DNA of 64,000 nt from Micropterus salmoides (GCF_014851395.1 NW_024041262.1:17637379-17701378); one strand, 5' to 3'. Counted from the stretch's first letter, positions 44,881 through 64,000 are shown. Program-made: numbers and translations. Notes: generated from the sequence alone by a model not told the origin.

Positions 44881-47500
44881 TACTGTCAACTAATCCGTAA
44901 AAATAGTTCCAAACTTGCCAGTTCTGCTGTAAATGTCATTCCCTCTGAGTTTAGTTAATTCACAACATAATTCAGCTAGATGTTTATCTTCAAATATTGG
45001 CTTCTGGTGTCATACCAGAGCATGATTGACTGTCTACGAGATTATCCCCACCCTTACCTCTCTCCACTCCTTAAACAACCACAGGCCAGTAAGCTCATGA
45101 TCTCATTTTCATCTTATGCTAACTGACACCTGAGGGACGCAAAGCCCTGCAGAATGTGTCATATGTGAGGAGACAGACACATGCTACATGAAGAGGAGAA
45201 TGTGGCTCTCAGTTAAATGTGTCCTGCCCAATCTCTAGGATCCAGTGCTCACGTTATTGTGGGAGCCTCATTTGCGCAAAGGTTGCCTTTGTAACCAAAT
45301 CCAACAAAATTGTGATTTTATTTTAATCTTTTTTAAATGTGTCATTGACGAGATTAATTACTTTAATTGGTTCCTTTTTTGCAATGTTTTAATTCCATTT
45401 GTTGGAGTGATTATGAAATGTAATTTAAAATAAAGTAAGACATTTTTAGAAATGAGAGATTGTTCTACATCTTTGCAGAGTATACACACACTGCTGCAGT
45501 GTGTTTCTGAGCCAACATTCATATAGGTTTTTATGCCATCTGTTTGGGTTAGGCTCCTCTTACACGGCACGCACACTGCTGCTCATGTAGCACACCTGCA
45601 TTTAGCCACCTTAACAACTGCCAGCTGTGTGTTACCTTGAGCTTTTATCTCCACTCATTTGGCTCTTCCTGTTTGACAGGAAATGGCGGGTCAGCTGACC
45701 AGACAACGCCACACACCTGCAGCCCCAAATGCACCGTTATCCATGGAAACATGCACTTGTTTTGACAGCAGTCAGTTATTTATTCCCTCCCTTCTATGTG
45801 TGGAGCATTGGTCCATGTGGAGGCCCCTTGGCCTTACACGCCAAGGCACGTGCTTTCCCCACATTTCATCACTCTCCTTCCCTTGTGGGCAGCCATGCCA
45901 ACAGCACTTGCTGGCGTGGGAGGGCTCTGAAATTACTGGAGTCGTCGGGTTTGGAGCGGAGGCCTGAATTTCCTCCGTCTCCTGGCTGCCCCCCGACCCC
46001 ACCCCATTCTACCCTCAGAGTCTATGCAAGCAATCTGAGAAGTGTCTCAGTTCACACACAGAGCAGTCTGTACTCTGCTAACATGGTCACAGCCGTCACA
46101 GGCCTCTCTAGGAACATGACCCCTGATCAACTGCCCAAAAAAAAGCCTCAGAGGCATGGCTTTCCAGACACTAAGCATGACTCTGTGATGTCATACCACA
46201 GCGTGTTCGTATGTATGATCCATGCGAAAGGGTATGCCACCACGCAGTGTAAACTAACTGTCCTTATCTGCAAAAGGTCTGAAGGCTTACAGCTGAATTT
46301 TAAAGCAATCTCTGCTGGGGCCTGCTCCTGTGAAGGGGTCCGGTTACCTTTTGTAAAAGCCAAACCTTTCAGTTTGAGTGGTCATACCTTAGATCCTACA
46401 ATCCTCTTGCTGATGGGACACCTTTAACACTCATTCAACTATTATGTGACCTTGATACAACTCTTACATGCAAGTGCCAATTATTGCTGCTGGTTTTTGT
46501 TTTGGTCTTGCATGAATCCAGCAAAGGGTGAGATCCAATACGACAACAACCTTCACATGCAACAGTGTTTTTGTTCAGACATCATACAGAGTGAACTGTC
46601 AAGTTTATCCTACGTTTTTTCTTTTTTATTAGAAAAGCTTCAGACAACACTAGCTCGACTGGAAATGTTTTGTGGCCGGGTGCTACTGCTAAATTGTTTT
46701 TCACCCTGACCACATTTGAGCTGCCAAGTGTGGGTAGGCACTAACCCCAGAACTAGTGCCAGCATTTAGTTTCATGTCATATACTTTTGTGTGTTTTTCA
46801 CTACTGAAAAAGATTCATTCAGTTTGCTATGTTTTTGGGGGGGCTGGAAATTCTCTCACAAACTTCTTGCCAGAATGTTTTAATAAAATGATGTGTGCTT
46901 TATAAAGACCAATAACAGTGTCACCTAAACATGGTCTCAATAATGGAGTGTTGACATTAAATCCAGAGAACTCCAGGTAATTTTAGAATTATTAGAATTG
47001 AATAAAACATCGTCATTACAGGAAAGCAGACAAATGTTGCACCTGAAACATCTGACACAAAACTCCCATGAGTACTGTGGCGCATTTGTTGCCTGAAAAC
47101 CTTAGCTAAAAACTGAATGAAGTGTGATGGGACTCATCCTCAATGCAGCTCACACTGCATGACCCCGCCACCCTGTTGTGTCGGTGGGGGTTTGTGGACG
47201 AGTGTAGTGCAGAACATCGGCATGACCCACCCCTCCTGTTGTATTCCTATCTTCTCTCAGAACACAGTCTCCTTTCACTTCTGTCACTCCACTGATTAAA
47301 TGCCGGGGGCCCTCAGTGTGTGTCAATCTATCACACAGCACTTTTACAAGGGTTCTGTTTACTCATTTCCTTCTCGACTCATTACCCCGAAAAAGGCTTA
47401 CCCAGTGCAAAGTAGCAGCTTGCATGTACCACAGGCAGCTCTGACAGTGTAAATATGACCTCACTATGCAAGCATATAGATTCTCATGCAACAGCATAAT
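44881..47500. other. lhpp-ctbp2 interval before the gap, no gene
   Basis: Long open frames here (for example 45729-46427) have no recognisable domain and no splice or codon support. No CTBP2 exon was found. Confidence 0.4.
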
Positions 47501-48000
47501 NNNNNNNNNNNNNNNNNNNNNNNNNNNNNNNNNNNNNNNNNNNNNNNNNNNNNNNNNNNNNNNNNNNNNNNNNNNNNNNNNNNNNNNNNNNNNNNNNNNN
47601 NNNNNNNNNNNNNNNNNNNNNNNNNNNNNNNNNNNNNNNNNNNNNNNNNNNNNNNNNNNNNNNNNNNNNNNNNNNNNNNNNNNNNNNNNNNNNNNNNNNN
47701 NNNNNNNNNNNNNNNNNNNNNNNNNNNNNNNNNNNNNNNNNNNNNNNNNNNNNNNNNNNNNNNNNNNNNNNNNNNNNNNNNNNNNNNNNNNNNNNNNNNN
47801 NNNNNNNNNNNNNNNNNNNNNNNNNNNNNNNNNNNNNNNNNNNNNNNNNNNNNNNNNNNNNNNNNNNNNNNNNNNNNNNNNNNNNNNNNNNNNNNNNNNN
47901 NNNNNNNNNNNNNNNNNNNNNNNNNNNNNNNNNNNNNNNNNNNNNNNNNNNNNNNNNNNNNNNNNNNNNNNNNNNNNNNNNNNNNNNNNNNNNNNNNNNN
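47501..48000. other. Assembly gap (500 N)
   Basis: Exactly 500 unknown bases, a typical placeholder of unknown true length. It separates lhpp from the visible part of ctbp2, so the missing ctbp2 5' exons could lie within it. Confidence 1.
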
Positions 48001-50771
48001 TGTGTTTGCATGTCATTCTGTCCTGTCTCGACATCAGTGGGCTGACAGAAGCTTCGTCTTCTTACAAGCCAAGTGCCACCTTATCTGTGTCCACATACAC
48101 TCCCCACACACAAACACACAACCTCCTCCCTTCTACAGGTCCCAGACTGCCTCCTAGACTTACTGTGCCCAAAACTCCCCCCAACCCCAATCTCTCTCTT
48201 TCTCACCCAATCCTCCCACCTCCAGCCTCCTCTCCTGGTCTTTCTGGCACAAGCCGACTCCAAAACAATGTCCATTGTCAGCAGGAGGTTGGGGATAGCG
48301 CAGGCCTCCTGGTGTTTGTTTGTAGGACTCTGCACATACAGCCAGCTGCACAACCCTGCAGGCTGCAAACACAGAATGAAACAAACCTCTGGCTCTAGAG
48401 CGACAATAGACTCAGGAGCACTCTGAGTACCAGCCATGCCAACCTTTTAGGCCTTTACACTCTGTGCTGGGCTACATAAGAATTCATTGGTTTGTAATGG
48501 AGTAAAAACTCCCTGCATCATTGCTGAAAGATTTTTACTAATGAAGTGAATCCATATAAATAAAAAGAAAAGCCTGCTGTGCAACCCTAATGAGACACAG
48601 TTTCAGTTAGAGATCCACTTACTAGCTCTTTACAGCTAACCCTAACTTGTTGGACAGAGTCCCTTTCACAAATCTTTGCATTGTGGTCTCACATTTTAGT
48701 GTTGCCCTGGTCCTTTGACTGTGGATAAATGAGCAATACAAAGCAAATAATCTACCACTGAGAGTTGAGAGTGAGGTGCCAGAGAAACTTTCAGATGAAT
48801 CTGAGTATATTCTCTCTCTTAGAGGGATTGATTGGTATGGGAAGGCAGGGAAGGTTTAGAAATGCAGAAAGGAGACAGATATGGTCTCCATATTAAAGGA
48901 AAAATCCATATAAAAGCACTAGTTTATAGTGCAGCTACAAAACAGACTTTGGAATATTTTCAGATACAGAAAACATCAGTAGTAAACATTAGACTATTGT
49001 AAATCCCTCAAAATCAGAAATACTGTTTCTCTCTAAACCCACCACTTTGCACCAATTTTCCAACAATAACACAGGCATAAAATCGTTGTAGAAGAAGTAG
49101 AGATGCCATTTTCGACATCCCCCAGCAGCCTCTGTAAATCAGATTGTACTGCAGCCACAAGACGACCTTGTCTGTTTCAAATTGTCTGGAAAAACTCATT
49201 CCCCCCGCTGCTGCTGTCTGTATTGCTCTTTCAACCTGCACTTATAACCAGCAGCTGAATGCAACAAGTTCATGCTTGTGCTCTGTGCGTTGTCAAAAGG
49301 TGTTCTGGGAAATATACAGAATAAAGTAACTGAAGCCGAAGCACACAAGCCTAGTTGAGGGAAAGTGGATACACCAATAGATTTATCACTTTGGTAAGGT
49401 GTTTTTTTTTTTTTTGCTCTGACTGATTGCTTAAGTATTACAAGGCTGTTGTCACTGCCGTGTCGTATTAGCTGAGATTGAAAGACAAAAAAAGAGAGAA
49501 TGATTCTCCTTGACTATGGTACCTAAGAGCAGGACATCATCCTCCATCACCAAGAGAGAATCTTGAGTGTAAAGGCCCGTATTGATCCTTTCCACGAGCA
49601 ACAACATCCAACTCTCCATCACACTCTCAGCTGCTGCTGCTGAGCAGGAGTTACAGCCTACGCCACAAATGGCTGTGAGAGACAGGGGGAGAGGCCGATA
49701 CACTAAAGATTCACTTTCTGATTCACCGTCTCGCACTCTCAACTAAAAACCAGTTGCCTCACATTGTCCTATTCCTGCAAAATGACTTCTCCATCCTGAC
49801 TCCATCGCTTATGCCTCATGAATCATTTTCTCTCTTAACAGCTACTAATGTTACTTCCTTAATGATATGATTTATGTTCAAATAGGGTGTTGGGGCAGAG
49901 CGATCATTCAAGTGTAAACCAATGGAATGTTAGAAAAAAGGCTGTGTGATTCAATAGAAGGTATAGAATTACTCAAAAGATTGACAGCTTTATTGTTTGG
50001 ATTTTATGTTCACGCCCTCTAGATGAGATCCCCAATAAAGAATCACTTCGTTAATGCCAATTAGTTTTTAGGATGTTAAACTGTCTATTTTATATTATGC
50101 TCTTTCATGATCATTGTGTGTTCAACAGAAATAAAGTTTACTGCATTTAGTAGAACTCATTATAATATGTTTACAGCCCTTTACTTCCTGTAATTTTAGT
50201 AACCTTTGCAGTCATTTTCACTCTTACTCATTTACACTAGATTGTGTTTCTCACAGACCGGTCCATGACTTGGTGCTCTTGGTACTTTCTATGCAGTGTT
50301 GGCTACTGACTGGCTACTATGTATTGCCTCAAAAACACTGTACAGACCAGGAACGATGATGTGTGAACTGTATCTTTATTTTTAGTTATTGGTTTATTTA
50401 ACAGGAATAGCACACATAATAAAGATTGCTTTAAATGTCCCAGAGTAAATGCTATTTTTCATCTCTAGTCCCTGCTTGTAGTGTAGTAAATATGATTCAC
50501 ATTTTTCAAGTTATACTATATATTCTGTCCATGCGTCATCCTCGTGTTTATATGTAAGCATCACTCGCTACAGTGATGTTGGTAGGTATTCAGTTGACTT
50601 GTGAATACAGTTTGTGACAGTTGCTGAAAACATGATCCAAAAAGGTTCAGAATCTGTGCACTAGATGAAAGCATCAAATAAATACCTAAAATGTAATAAA
50701 TGCCTCTCTGCTCCGGCGTTTGACTGTGTACATAAATAAACATACTTCTGTGTGTTTGTGTGTGTCCTCAG
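48001..50771. other. ctbp2 upstream intron or flank, no exon seen
   Basis: No reading frame here matches the N-terminal half of CTBP2. A T run lies at 49402-49416. It is expected to be intronic because the next exon begins mid-protein. Confidence 0.4.
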
Positions 50772-57772
<7,001 letters not shown>

Positions 57773-58183
57773 CAGCAGAAGAGATCCAAACATCGCATCC
57801 GACCTGTCGACGTTCAGAACTAACCAATCGCAAAGCAACCGACCAACTGGGACCAAGAGACAGTGAAACAACACAAGCGGCTGCCTGTTAAATCAGCCAG
57901 CAACTGGGAACAAAAGAAGTGTTCCGGGGGAATTTGTACTTTTAACGTATTCGTTTTTACTCTGTCTCTTTGGGCTCAGTACTGACTTTACTCTTTGATG
58001 ATGATGTTTTTTTTTTAATTTTGTTTTTTTCTTCGGGACATGCCTATGATTGTGGACACAGAGTCCAGTGTTTTTAGCGCTCCGGGATTACCCAATGAGA
58101 CTCTGTCCTGCCCCTCCCCCTACACCTCAGAGCTCATGGGAAACGTAAGTCCACATCTCAACACACCAATGGGTGAACGAGAG

Positions 58184-58189
58184 AATAAA
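58184..58189 (+). terminator. Candidate proximal ctbp2 poly(A) signal
   Basis: AATAAA about 410 bases after the stop codon. It might be used alternatively to the distal signal. Confidence 0.35.
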
Positions 58190-58909
58190 ACTTTGGCATC
58201 ATGTGCTACTGGACCTTATTTCCCCTCCAACTCCCTCCTGATCCTCCCCACCTCTCCTCTAACCAGCTCCAACCCTCCTTATGTAACTAATGTGTGTTGT
58301 TTAGGCCCCTCATTATGCCTCAGAAGAGAATTATTAATTTTTTCTTTCAATCTTCAGTGTGAATGACTTAAAATGGATTATTGACTTATATATATTTATC
58401 ATTTGTCAAATGAAAGGAAAAGATTGCTCATCAGTTATAGTAATCTAGAGTGGGTTTTAACCCTTTCCTGGCAATAATACATAGAGTATGACGGCTGTCA
58501 CAGTTGCAGTTACAGGATTTCACCACATGAGGGCACCTCTACACAGTGCAAGGGATTTCTGCACCTGTGATCAAAGAAACCTTTAGTTGCTCCTATATGT
58601 TTCGAGTGAATGTTTTTCTAAGCTGTCAGCAGTTAACACTAAACAAAACATTCTAACTTTATACATTTTGATTGTAGCAGAATTTTGAGATTATATGGAT
58701 TTAGAGGGAGCTGCTAGATAAGTTTTTAACTTCGAGTTGGTGATGTGTCAGTGACTGAGAGGAAAAACATTTTATAATCGTAAAAAAAAATATATATATA
58801 TTACTGAAGTTGGTGTAACGACATCTGATTCTTCTGTTGACAAATGGACATTTCTGATAACCAATGGACGACCAATCTTATTAGTGGCAGCAGCGCACAG
58901 ATTGTGACA

Positions 58910-58929
58910 CCCCCCCCCCCCCCCCCCCC
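58910..58929. repeat. Poly(C) run of 20
   Basis: Uninterrupted C tract in the probable ctbp2 3' UTR, which would be a C-rich RNA segment. Confidence 0.92.
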
Positions 58930-59447
58930 TTCTTTGAGCACATTTCTCACTAAAGACAGGAAAGGGTTAAATCAAACTTAATTTCTTAATGACTCAGGAA
59001 AACACTTTTTTGCAGATATTGTTTATTCCCAGAATTTTGTCTTTGAGAAAAAAAACAATTTAAGACTAATCTGGTTAGTCTGGATATTTTCTCTCCTCCC
59101 TCATTATCTCCATTGTGGTATTTTTATATACAAGGCGCATCCCACGTTTTTGGTGTTTAAAGAGTTTTGAAGAGTCCTGTTAGATTTGTATTGCCTAGTT
59201 AAATGTTCCTATAACCATAGTCCTATGTGATCCACCCTCTCTCTTCTCTCCTTCTTATATTTTCTTTGTTCTATTGAAGGCCAGGTTCTTTGGGGCATCC
59301 TGTACTCTGTAAGAGCAATAGCAGAAACTCCTACTTAGTGTCCCAACAATAGCAGAAGAGGCAGCCAGCAGTATGTTTTTGTTTTTAGTGTGAGTATTTG
59401 TATTTGTTTCTTGTACAAGGTGAACATTTAGCATTCAGTGCAGTTCA

Positions 59448-59453
59448 AATAAA
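59448..59453 (+). terminator. Candidate distal ctbp2 poly(A) signal
   Basis: AATAAA 1.7 kb after the stop, followed within 70 bases by a T/G-rich stretch, a plausible cleavage context. Confidence 0.45.
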
Positions 59454-59617
59454 AGATACGATTCTGAGAACCAGCTGTCTGTACTCACTTTTTGTCCTGT
59501 TGTTGCATTATTAGAGCAGTATTTTAATTTTCTGATGATACTTTCCATTACTGTAATCTTACACCATCTGCATCATCCTTTAGTTTTATTTTTGATCGCA
59601 GGGGGGCACCAAACTAT

Positions 59618-59843
59618 AAACAATTCCTGGCATGTTCTCCCCGTATCTGTGTGGGTTCTCTCTGGGTAATCCGTCTTCCCACTGTCCAAAGACATGCAGA
59701 CTAAGTTAATTGGTGACCCTAAATTGTCCTTAGGCGTGAGTGGAACTGGTTGTCTGTGTGGCCCTGCAATGCCCGATGCCAGCTGGGATTGGCTCCAGCC
59801 CTGTACGCAGGATATGCGGTTGACGATGGATGGAAATGAATGT
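59618..59843 (+). repeat. SINE body fragment
   Basis: Contains GGCATGTTCTCCCCGTATCT, CCAAAGACATGCAGACTAAG, TTAATTGGTGACCCTAAATT and GCGGTTGACGATGGATGG, the 3' domain of a common fish tRNA-type SINE. The head is missing; a head without this body lies at 41663. Confidence 0.75.
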
Positions 59844-61096
59844 GACAGCAATAAGCCACACTGAAGCCAAAAATTCAGGGGTAAAATGTAATCTCACTAG
59901 GCTGTTAATTATTTAACTTTGATTCTGTTTCTTTGTATGAAAAGCTCTCTGCCGTTCTAGTGACTCAGTCCTTGTTGAATCCCCTTTGTGGTTTTGAATC
60001 ACAGGACGCTCACGATGGCAGAAATACAGATATGATTTTCTAAAAAAAAATAAATAAATAAAAAAATAAATAAACAGGCTTCTACTTCGCACTCTAGAGG
60101 TGTCCATCCTACAGTGATCTGGACTATATTTAGATTGATATGAGCATTGACTGTCTCCTATTGAACAGGCAAATCAAATTTTAAAAACATTCCCAACCCA
60201 ATGTGTTTTGCAATAGAAAACTAGCAAGTCAAAAACAGTCAATCTTACTAATACAAATCACAAGCATGAGAAATTTGAAGACACACAAACGGAAACAAAC
60301 CGGATGCAAGTGAGTCAAATTTAATTATAATGCACTCTATAGAAAGAGGCAGAGTGTTTGGTTCTCCCCCCCCCCCACCACCCCCCCCACCCCCAATATG
60401 ACAATGAGCTTCTAAATCACACGTAAAAATGTCAGTAAACTTGCACGTCCTATTTCCCCCCCTCCCCTCACAGAATGTAGGTATAATCTGTGCAAAATAA
60501 AATACTTCAAGACTGAACGGATCAAACGGAACACAGATAAAACGGGGCAGAACAAAAAGGTATCGCCTCCGCGCACTAACTCTCCTAAACAAATAAATAA
60601 ATCCAGCATCGGTTGGGGTTCGCAGAGGGATCAGCAATCAGGGAAAACGGGTGCTCTTTAAATCTTAACATACACACAAGGATTAGCATCCTCTTAGTTT
60701 TAAGCAAAATTTCTGTCAGGCAATTCTGTAACTGAAATTTCTCATCTAGTGCCCTGTCAGGATTACCTTAAATACAGTATATTTTCCTATATATCCTAGT
60801 GTTTCTCTCAGGTCGAGATAATTACTTTGATAACAAATAAGGAGAAATCTGGGTATAGGAAGGCAAACTAAGTGGACTTGATGTGCTTTCATAGGAGCAG
60901 TAATCAGGTTTCTGTTTGTTGGTGCTGTTTTTTTCTACCACAGAGCTCACAGAACACATGCATTATTACAAGTTTAAGATTTACATTTTGGAGAAAGAAA
61001 AAAAAAAAAGAAATGTAGATGGTAAGGTCCTCTCCAGGGGCCTACAGTGTCCAGTCTCATCATTAAGAGCTATTTTCTTTCTCTACCTCCCCTCAC
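59844..61096. other. Interval between convergent ctbp2 and zranb1, probable zranb1 3' UTR
   Basis: No gene. AAATA-type run at 60042-60076 and a C-rich run at 60367-60394. Much of 60100-61096 may be zranb1 3' UTR, but no clear minus-strand poly(A) signal was chosen. Confidence 0.4.
60367..60394. repeat. C-rich low-complexity tract
   Basis: Runs of C broken by A (CCACCACCCCCCCCACCCCC). Confidence 0.9.
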
Positions 61097-61312
61097 TCAC
61101 TCGTCTTCGTCCTCCTCTTCCTCACCGTCAGACAGAGAGGCACATGGGTGGGTCTGGCGGTATCTGTCCAACCACTTCTCCACCATCTGGGTGACCAGGG
61201 GGTGGTTTCGGCGGCGGGAGCTCTTCTGCATGGCTGCCAGCATGCCTCCTTCTGTGACGCAGCAGTCCAGCCATTCCCTCAGCAGCTTCTCCTGCTGCTC
61301 CTCGTTGCCCAT
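61097..61312 (-). CDS. zranb1: zranb1 last exon (stop codon)
   Basis: Encodes MGNEEQQEKLLREWLDCCVT, EGGMLAAMQKSSRRRNHPLV and an acidic tail, with TGA at 61099-61097. Acceptor TGACTCAG. Confidence 0.95.
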   Translation of the reverse strand: MGNEEQQEKLLREWLDCCVTEGGMLAAMQKSSRRRNHPLVTQMVEKWLDRYRQTHPCASLSDGEEEEDEDE

Positions 61313-61456
61313 CTGAGTCACAGACAAAACAAGCGGTTACTTTTTGCGGAACAAAAATGGGACATATTTAAGATGTGACACTACAGTCATAACATCCACT
61401 ACACAGCCGAATGCTGGAAGCAATTTGTGGTAATCTGACACCATAAAGTGTGTGTA

Positions 61457-61513
<57 letters not shown>

Positions 61514-61859
61514 CTTGGGCAGACAGAAAGTGAATGTGCAGCAGCTTCCTCTCGCTGTCCACCAGTGGCAAGAAAGTCACCATGACATCGTCGTCCGTAT
61601 TGAGGTTGGCGCCCGCACCACGATTGTCATAGCCGTCGTTCTCCATGGCCACCAGGGCTGAGAAATGGCCCCGTGTGTAGCCCAGGGCGATGGGGCTCTT
61701 CCAGCAGAAGCTCTGCTCCCATAACAGGGGCAGGTACACACCTAAACATACAACACCCACATGCAAAGCGAGTCAGGCCGGCTGGGAGCTGCTGTACACG
61801 CCACAATGCTCGAGTCACTTGGGAGGAGCAGGCCCTGCAGCTGTACACTGAAATTACAG

Positions 61860-61926
<67 letters not shown>

Positions 61927-62378
61927 TGTCAGTCAGGGCCAAGCCCCATCTCAAATCTGACCTGACATCAGATGTGGCTGCGTTTCAGCCGACTGAAAAC
62001 AACTAACCCATTGTGGGCAGAGAGCGGCTCTGTGGTGCAGCCTGGTGCCGTGCTTTTTCTGGAGTCACCCCCACCCCCTCTAGCTTCTGTCAGGCCTACT
62101 TCCTGCTCCAAACACACACTAAAAATCACCAGACACTTAGCGTGCAATGCAAACTAGTGCTATGGCTCCAGTTCTAAATCTATTGTTATTCTGTGGTTAT
62201 GATGACCTGCCAGGCGTCATACTGGTTTGAATGGATGTGTACTGAGTCATCAGGTTATCTTATTTATCAAAATTACAGGCAGTACAACAGACTGAGGTAA
62301 AGATAGTCTGTTACAACTATGCACCCCGGCTCTCTCTAGTTTTGATATACAACCTCCGCTTTCAGCTAAATTTCTGAC

Positions 62379-62425
<47 letters not shown>

Positions 62426-62846
62426 GCTAGCTACAGAAAGAAAGAAAGAAATAATGTGACCTCCAGTTTTATCTAGCTATGCAGATAGTTTTTGATTTTA
62501 TTTGCACTAGTCAGACAAGATATCTAAAAACACAATGGAGGTCACAGGTCTCATGGGGATTTTTTCAGTAGAAAGTACTTCAAATGAAACCTGTTCCCAG
62601 CTAGGTTTGTGAACATCAAATTAAACCAAGCTAGATGCCACAAGAGGTAAAAAGAGAAGTATTAGCACACTCCTTATATAAAATACTCTCACAGGTTCAT
62701 CCAAATGCTGCCTCACCTTGAAAACGAGTGTATCCTAACGTTTCCCCACGGAAACTTTTGTAGTATTTCACTCCGTAGACTATGATCGGTCTGCGAAGAA
62801 TGTGTGCGAGAACAAAAATGTGGGTCTGCTCCAGGCTGGCCCCGGG
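61097..62846 (-). CDS. zranb1: Ubiquitin thioesterase ZRANB1/TRABID (last 3 coding exons)
   Basis: A20-type OTU deubiquitinase preferring K29- and K33-linked chains, acting in Wnt and other signalling. Visible exons in transcript order are 62717-62846, 61512-61741 and 61097-61312, encoding the last 191 residues of about 708. The frame is intact and ends DEDE then TGA. This part holds the end of the OTU domain, including the catalytic His in LGYTRGHFSALVAMEND (human His585), and the conserved C-terminus EKLLREWLDCCVTEGG to SLSDGEEEEDEDE. The three NZF zinc fingers, ankyrin-like region and catalytic Cys lie upstream, beyond the right edge of the window. Convergent with ctbp2, as in human. Confidence 0.95.
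61459..61510. repeat. (CA)26 microsatellite abutting a zranb1 splice donor
   Basis: Pure CA run on this strand, so GT on the zranb1 strand. It begins at the exon boundary itself. Confidence 0.97.
61512..61741 (-). CDS. zranb1: zranb1 penultimate exon (catalytic His)
   Basis: Encodes VYLPLLWEQSFCWKSPIALG, YTRGHFSALVAMENDGYDNR and the segment to SAQE. Acceptor TTTAG. The donor GAG|GTGTGT is the first unit of a 52-base GT repeat. Confidence 0.95.
61862..61925. repeat. (GT)32 microsatellite
   Basis: Pure GT run in a zranb1 intron. Confidence 0.97.
62381..62422. repeat. (GT)21 microsatellite
   Basis: Pure GT run in the same zranb1 intron, followed by a short GAAA repeat at 62436-62450. Confidence 0.97.
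62717..62846 (-). CDS. zranb1: zranb1 antepenultimate exon
   Basis: Encodes PGASLEQTHIFVLAHILRRP, IIVYGVKYYKSFRGETLGYT and RFQ. Acceptor CACTCAG (AG at 62848-62847), donor GTGAGG. Confidence 0.95.
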
Positions 62847-62848
62847 CT

Positions 62849-64000
62849 GAGTGGAGGGAAAAAGAGAAACAAATAAATTACACATCAAGCAGTAATTGTA
62901 ATCATATAGACACCCCCCCATTGTACATAATCAATACGACTAAAAATAGTGAGGAGGCTGAGTCTGGCAAGTACTGTGATCATATTACAAAACAGAGTGT
63001 CCTGCACACTGTGAACTTACAACACAAGCAGCTCTGAGTATATCTGCATGCCAGCCTCTCTCTCCTTCTCATTTCTCAGTTGTACTATGTATATAAGCAG
63101 AAAGCAGGCTGCATATCTGCTTTTAAATATACCACAGCTACAATGACATTTCATGTTTAAAAAGGGGTCTTCAAAGTCATCCATCACTCTCAAAGCCTCA
63201 GATGAGGTTATCACATGTTAGCTTTTGCTGTTTGTTTATACTGCCGGTGGAGTGGCTCTCTGAGCTAAATGCATGTAATCCTAAGCTCACGTGTTGGGAA
63301 GGAGTGCTGCTTCAGCAGGCACGCCAGCCCAGCAGATGAGCAATCTGTCAATCTACAACTCAATCTTAGGGTCTATAATAATTGCTATGTCCTCCCGGTA
63401 ATTCACACACAATCCACCTGCCACAGTGCTACTCTGTTCCAGCTGCTGTTCCTATTTACTTAGTGTAACTCAAACCAATTTACTTTATCGGTATGACATT
63501 TAATAAGCAATACTCCAAAAGCACTAAGATAAGACAAAGCTGAGACAATATTAAATTGATTTCACCATTTTGTGTATTCATGAGTGTGTGTGTTGACAGT
63601 GGAGGATCTGTGCAGTTACAACCTGCCGTCCATTTTTGGCGCTTCTACCTCGCAGTGATTTCGTTGTTTATTTAGATCATGCCGTTCAGTATGTTGCAAA
63701 GCAAACTGAACTTGGTGTTGTTTCAAAAGGAAGTTTAACTGGGCTGCAAGTCTGTCCATTTAATAACATGTTTAAGAATGTCACTCTAAGGTGGTGGCTC
63801 TTTCAAATTGCAGTGAAAGCACATGCCACAAATGTAAATTAATATCCACACTGAAATCCAAAACCCGACCACAGCTGCTCTGATCTTACAGCAAGGCAAG
63901 TGTACCAGGTGGAGTTTTGGACCTCTTGTGGGGCTCAATCATCAATGTTTGATAAGCTGGTACTAACACACAAACAAGGTGTACAGTACGTACATAAGAG
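62849..64000. other. zranb1 intron to window edge, no exon seen
   Basis: The next upstream exon would carry the catalytic cysteine segment, and no match is visible, so it lies outside the window. No repeat family was recognised. Confidence 0.45.

Larger units (their letters stand above)
57773..59470 (+). other. ctbp2: Probable ctbp2 3' UTR
   Basis: About 1.7 kb downstream of the stop with two AATAAA signals (58184-58189 and 59448-59453), suggesting short and long 3' ends. Includes a 20-C run. Read as UTR by position, not by transcript evidence. Confidence 0.55.

Noticed and set aside
45729..46427. 232-residue open frame between lhpp and ctbp2
   Set aside because: No domain, no splice context and low-complexity composition; probably chance, though untested against protein databases.
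48073..48437. Overlapping frames just after the N gap
   Set aside because: Ser/Pro/Leu-rich translation of CT-rich DNA; not CTBP2 or any recognised protein. Frames crossing the N block are artefacts.

Overview
This is a piece of vertebrate nuclear DNA, almost certainly from a percomorph-type teleost fish. The evidence is spliced genes with short exons, fish-type transposons (Tc1/mariner, hAT, DIRS, an L2-like LINE, tRNA-derived SINE), many CA/GT microsatellites, and proteins close to but distinct from their mammalian orthologues. There is no bacterial operon structure, CRISPR array or phage. I found no previously undescribed biological system. The notable material is nested transposons, assembly and synteny questions, splice-site oddities, and one active-site substitution.

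Genes, left to right. (1) OAT, mitochondrial ornithine aminotransferase, minus strand, complete coding sequence in nine exons (330-7494), predicted 444 residues. (2) LHPP, a HAD-family phosphatase, plus strand, complete in seven exons (11847-42677), predicted 271 residues, with a last intron of 26.3 kb. (3) CTBP2, plus strand, only the last five coding exons (50772-57772, 256 residues). Its roughly 189 N-terminal residues are not visible, and a 500-N assembly gap (47501-48000) lies upstream. (4) ZRANB1 (TRABID), minus strand, only the last three coding exons (61097-62846, 191 residues); the gene continues beyond the right edge.

OAT and LHPP are divergent (head to head). CTBP2 and ZRANB1 are convergent (tail to tail). 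Both pairings match the human 10q26 neighbourhood, but here the CTBP2/ZRANB1 block sits directly after LHPP in the opposite orientation, and the human genes between them are not seen. These four genes are neighbours by synteny rather than members of one pathway: amino-acid metabolism, protein-histidine dephosphorylation, transcriptional corepression and deubiquitination.

Mobile DNA fills the introns. OAT introns carry a long-inverted-repeat MITE (631-1337) and a hAT-like element (3992-5099). The OAT-LHPP interval has a MITE with doubled subterminal motifs (7959-8999). LHPP introns carry an L2-like LINE fragment (14275-15400), a hAT-like element (17255-18225), a hAT element with a second hAT and a Tc1 element inside it (18906-21911), two more Tc1-like elements (29785-31005 and 36050-37379), and a broken DIRS retrotransposon (about 32700-34800, minus strand). 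About 42.7-50.7 kb is gene-free apart from the gap, with a few stretches that look like possible conserved noncoding DNA.
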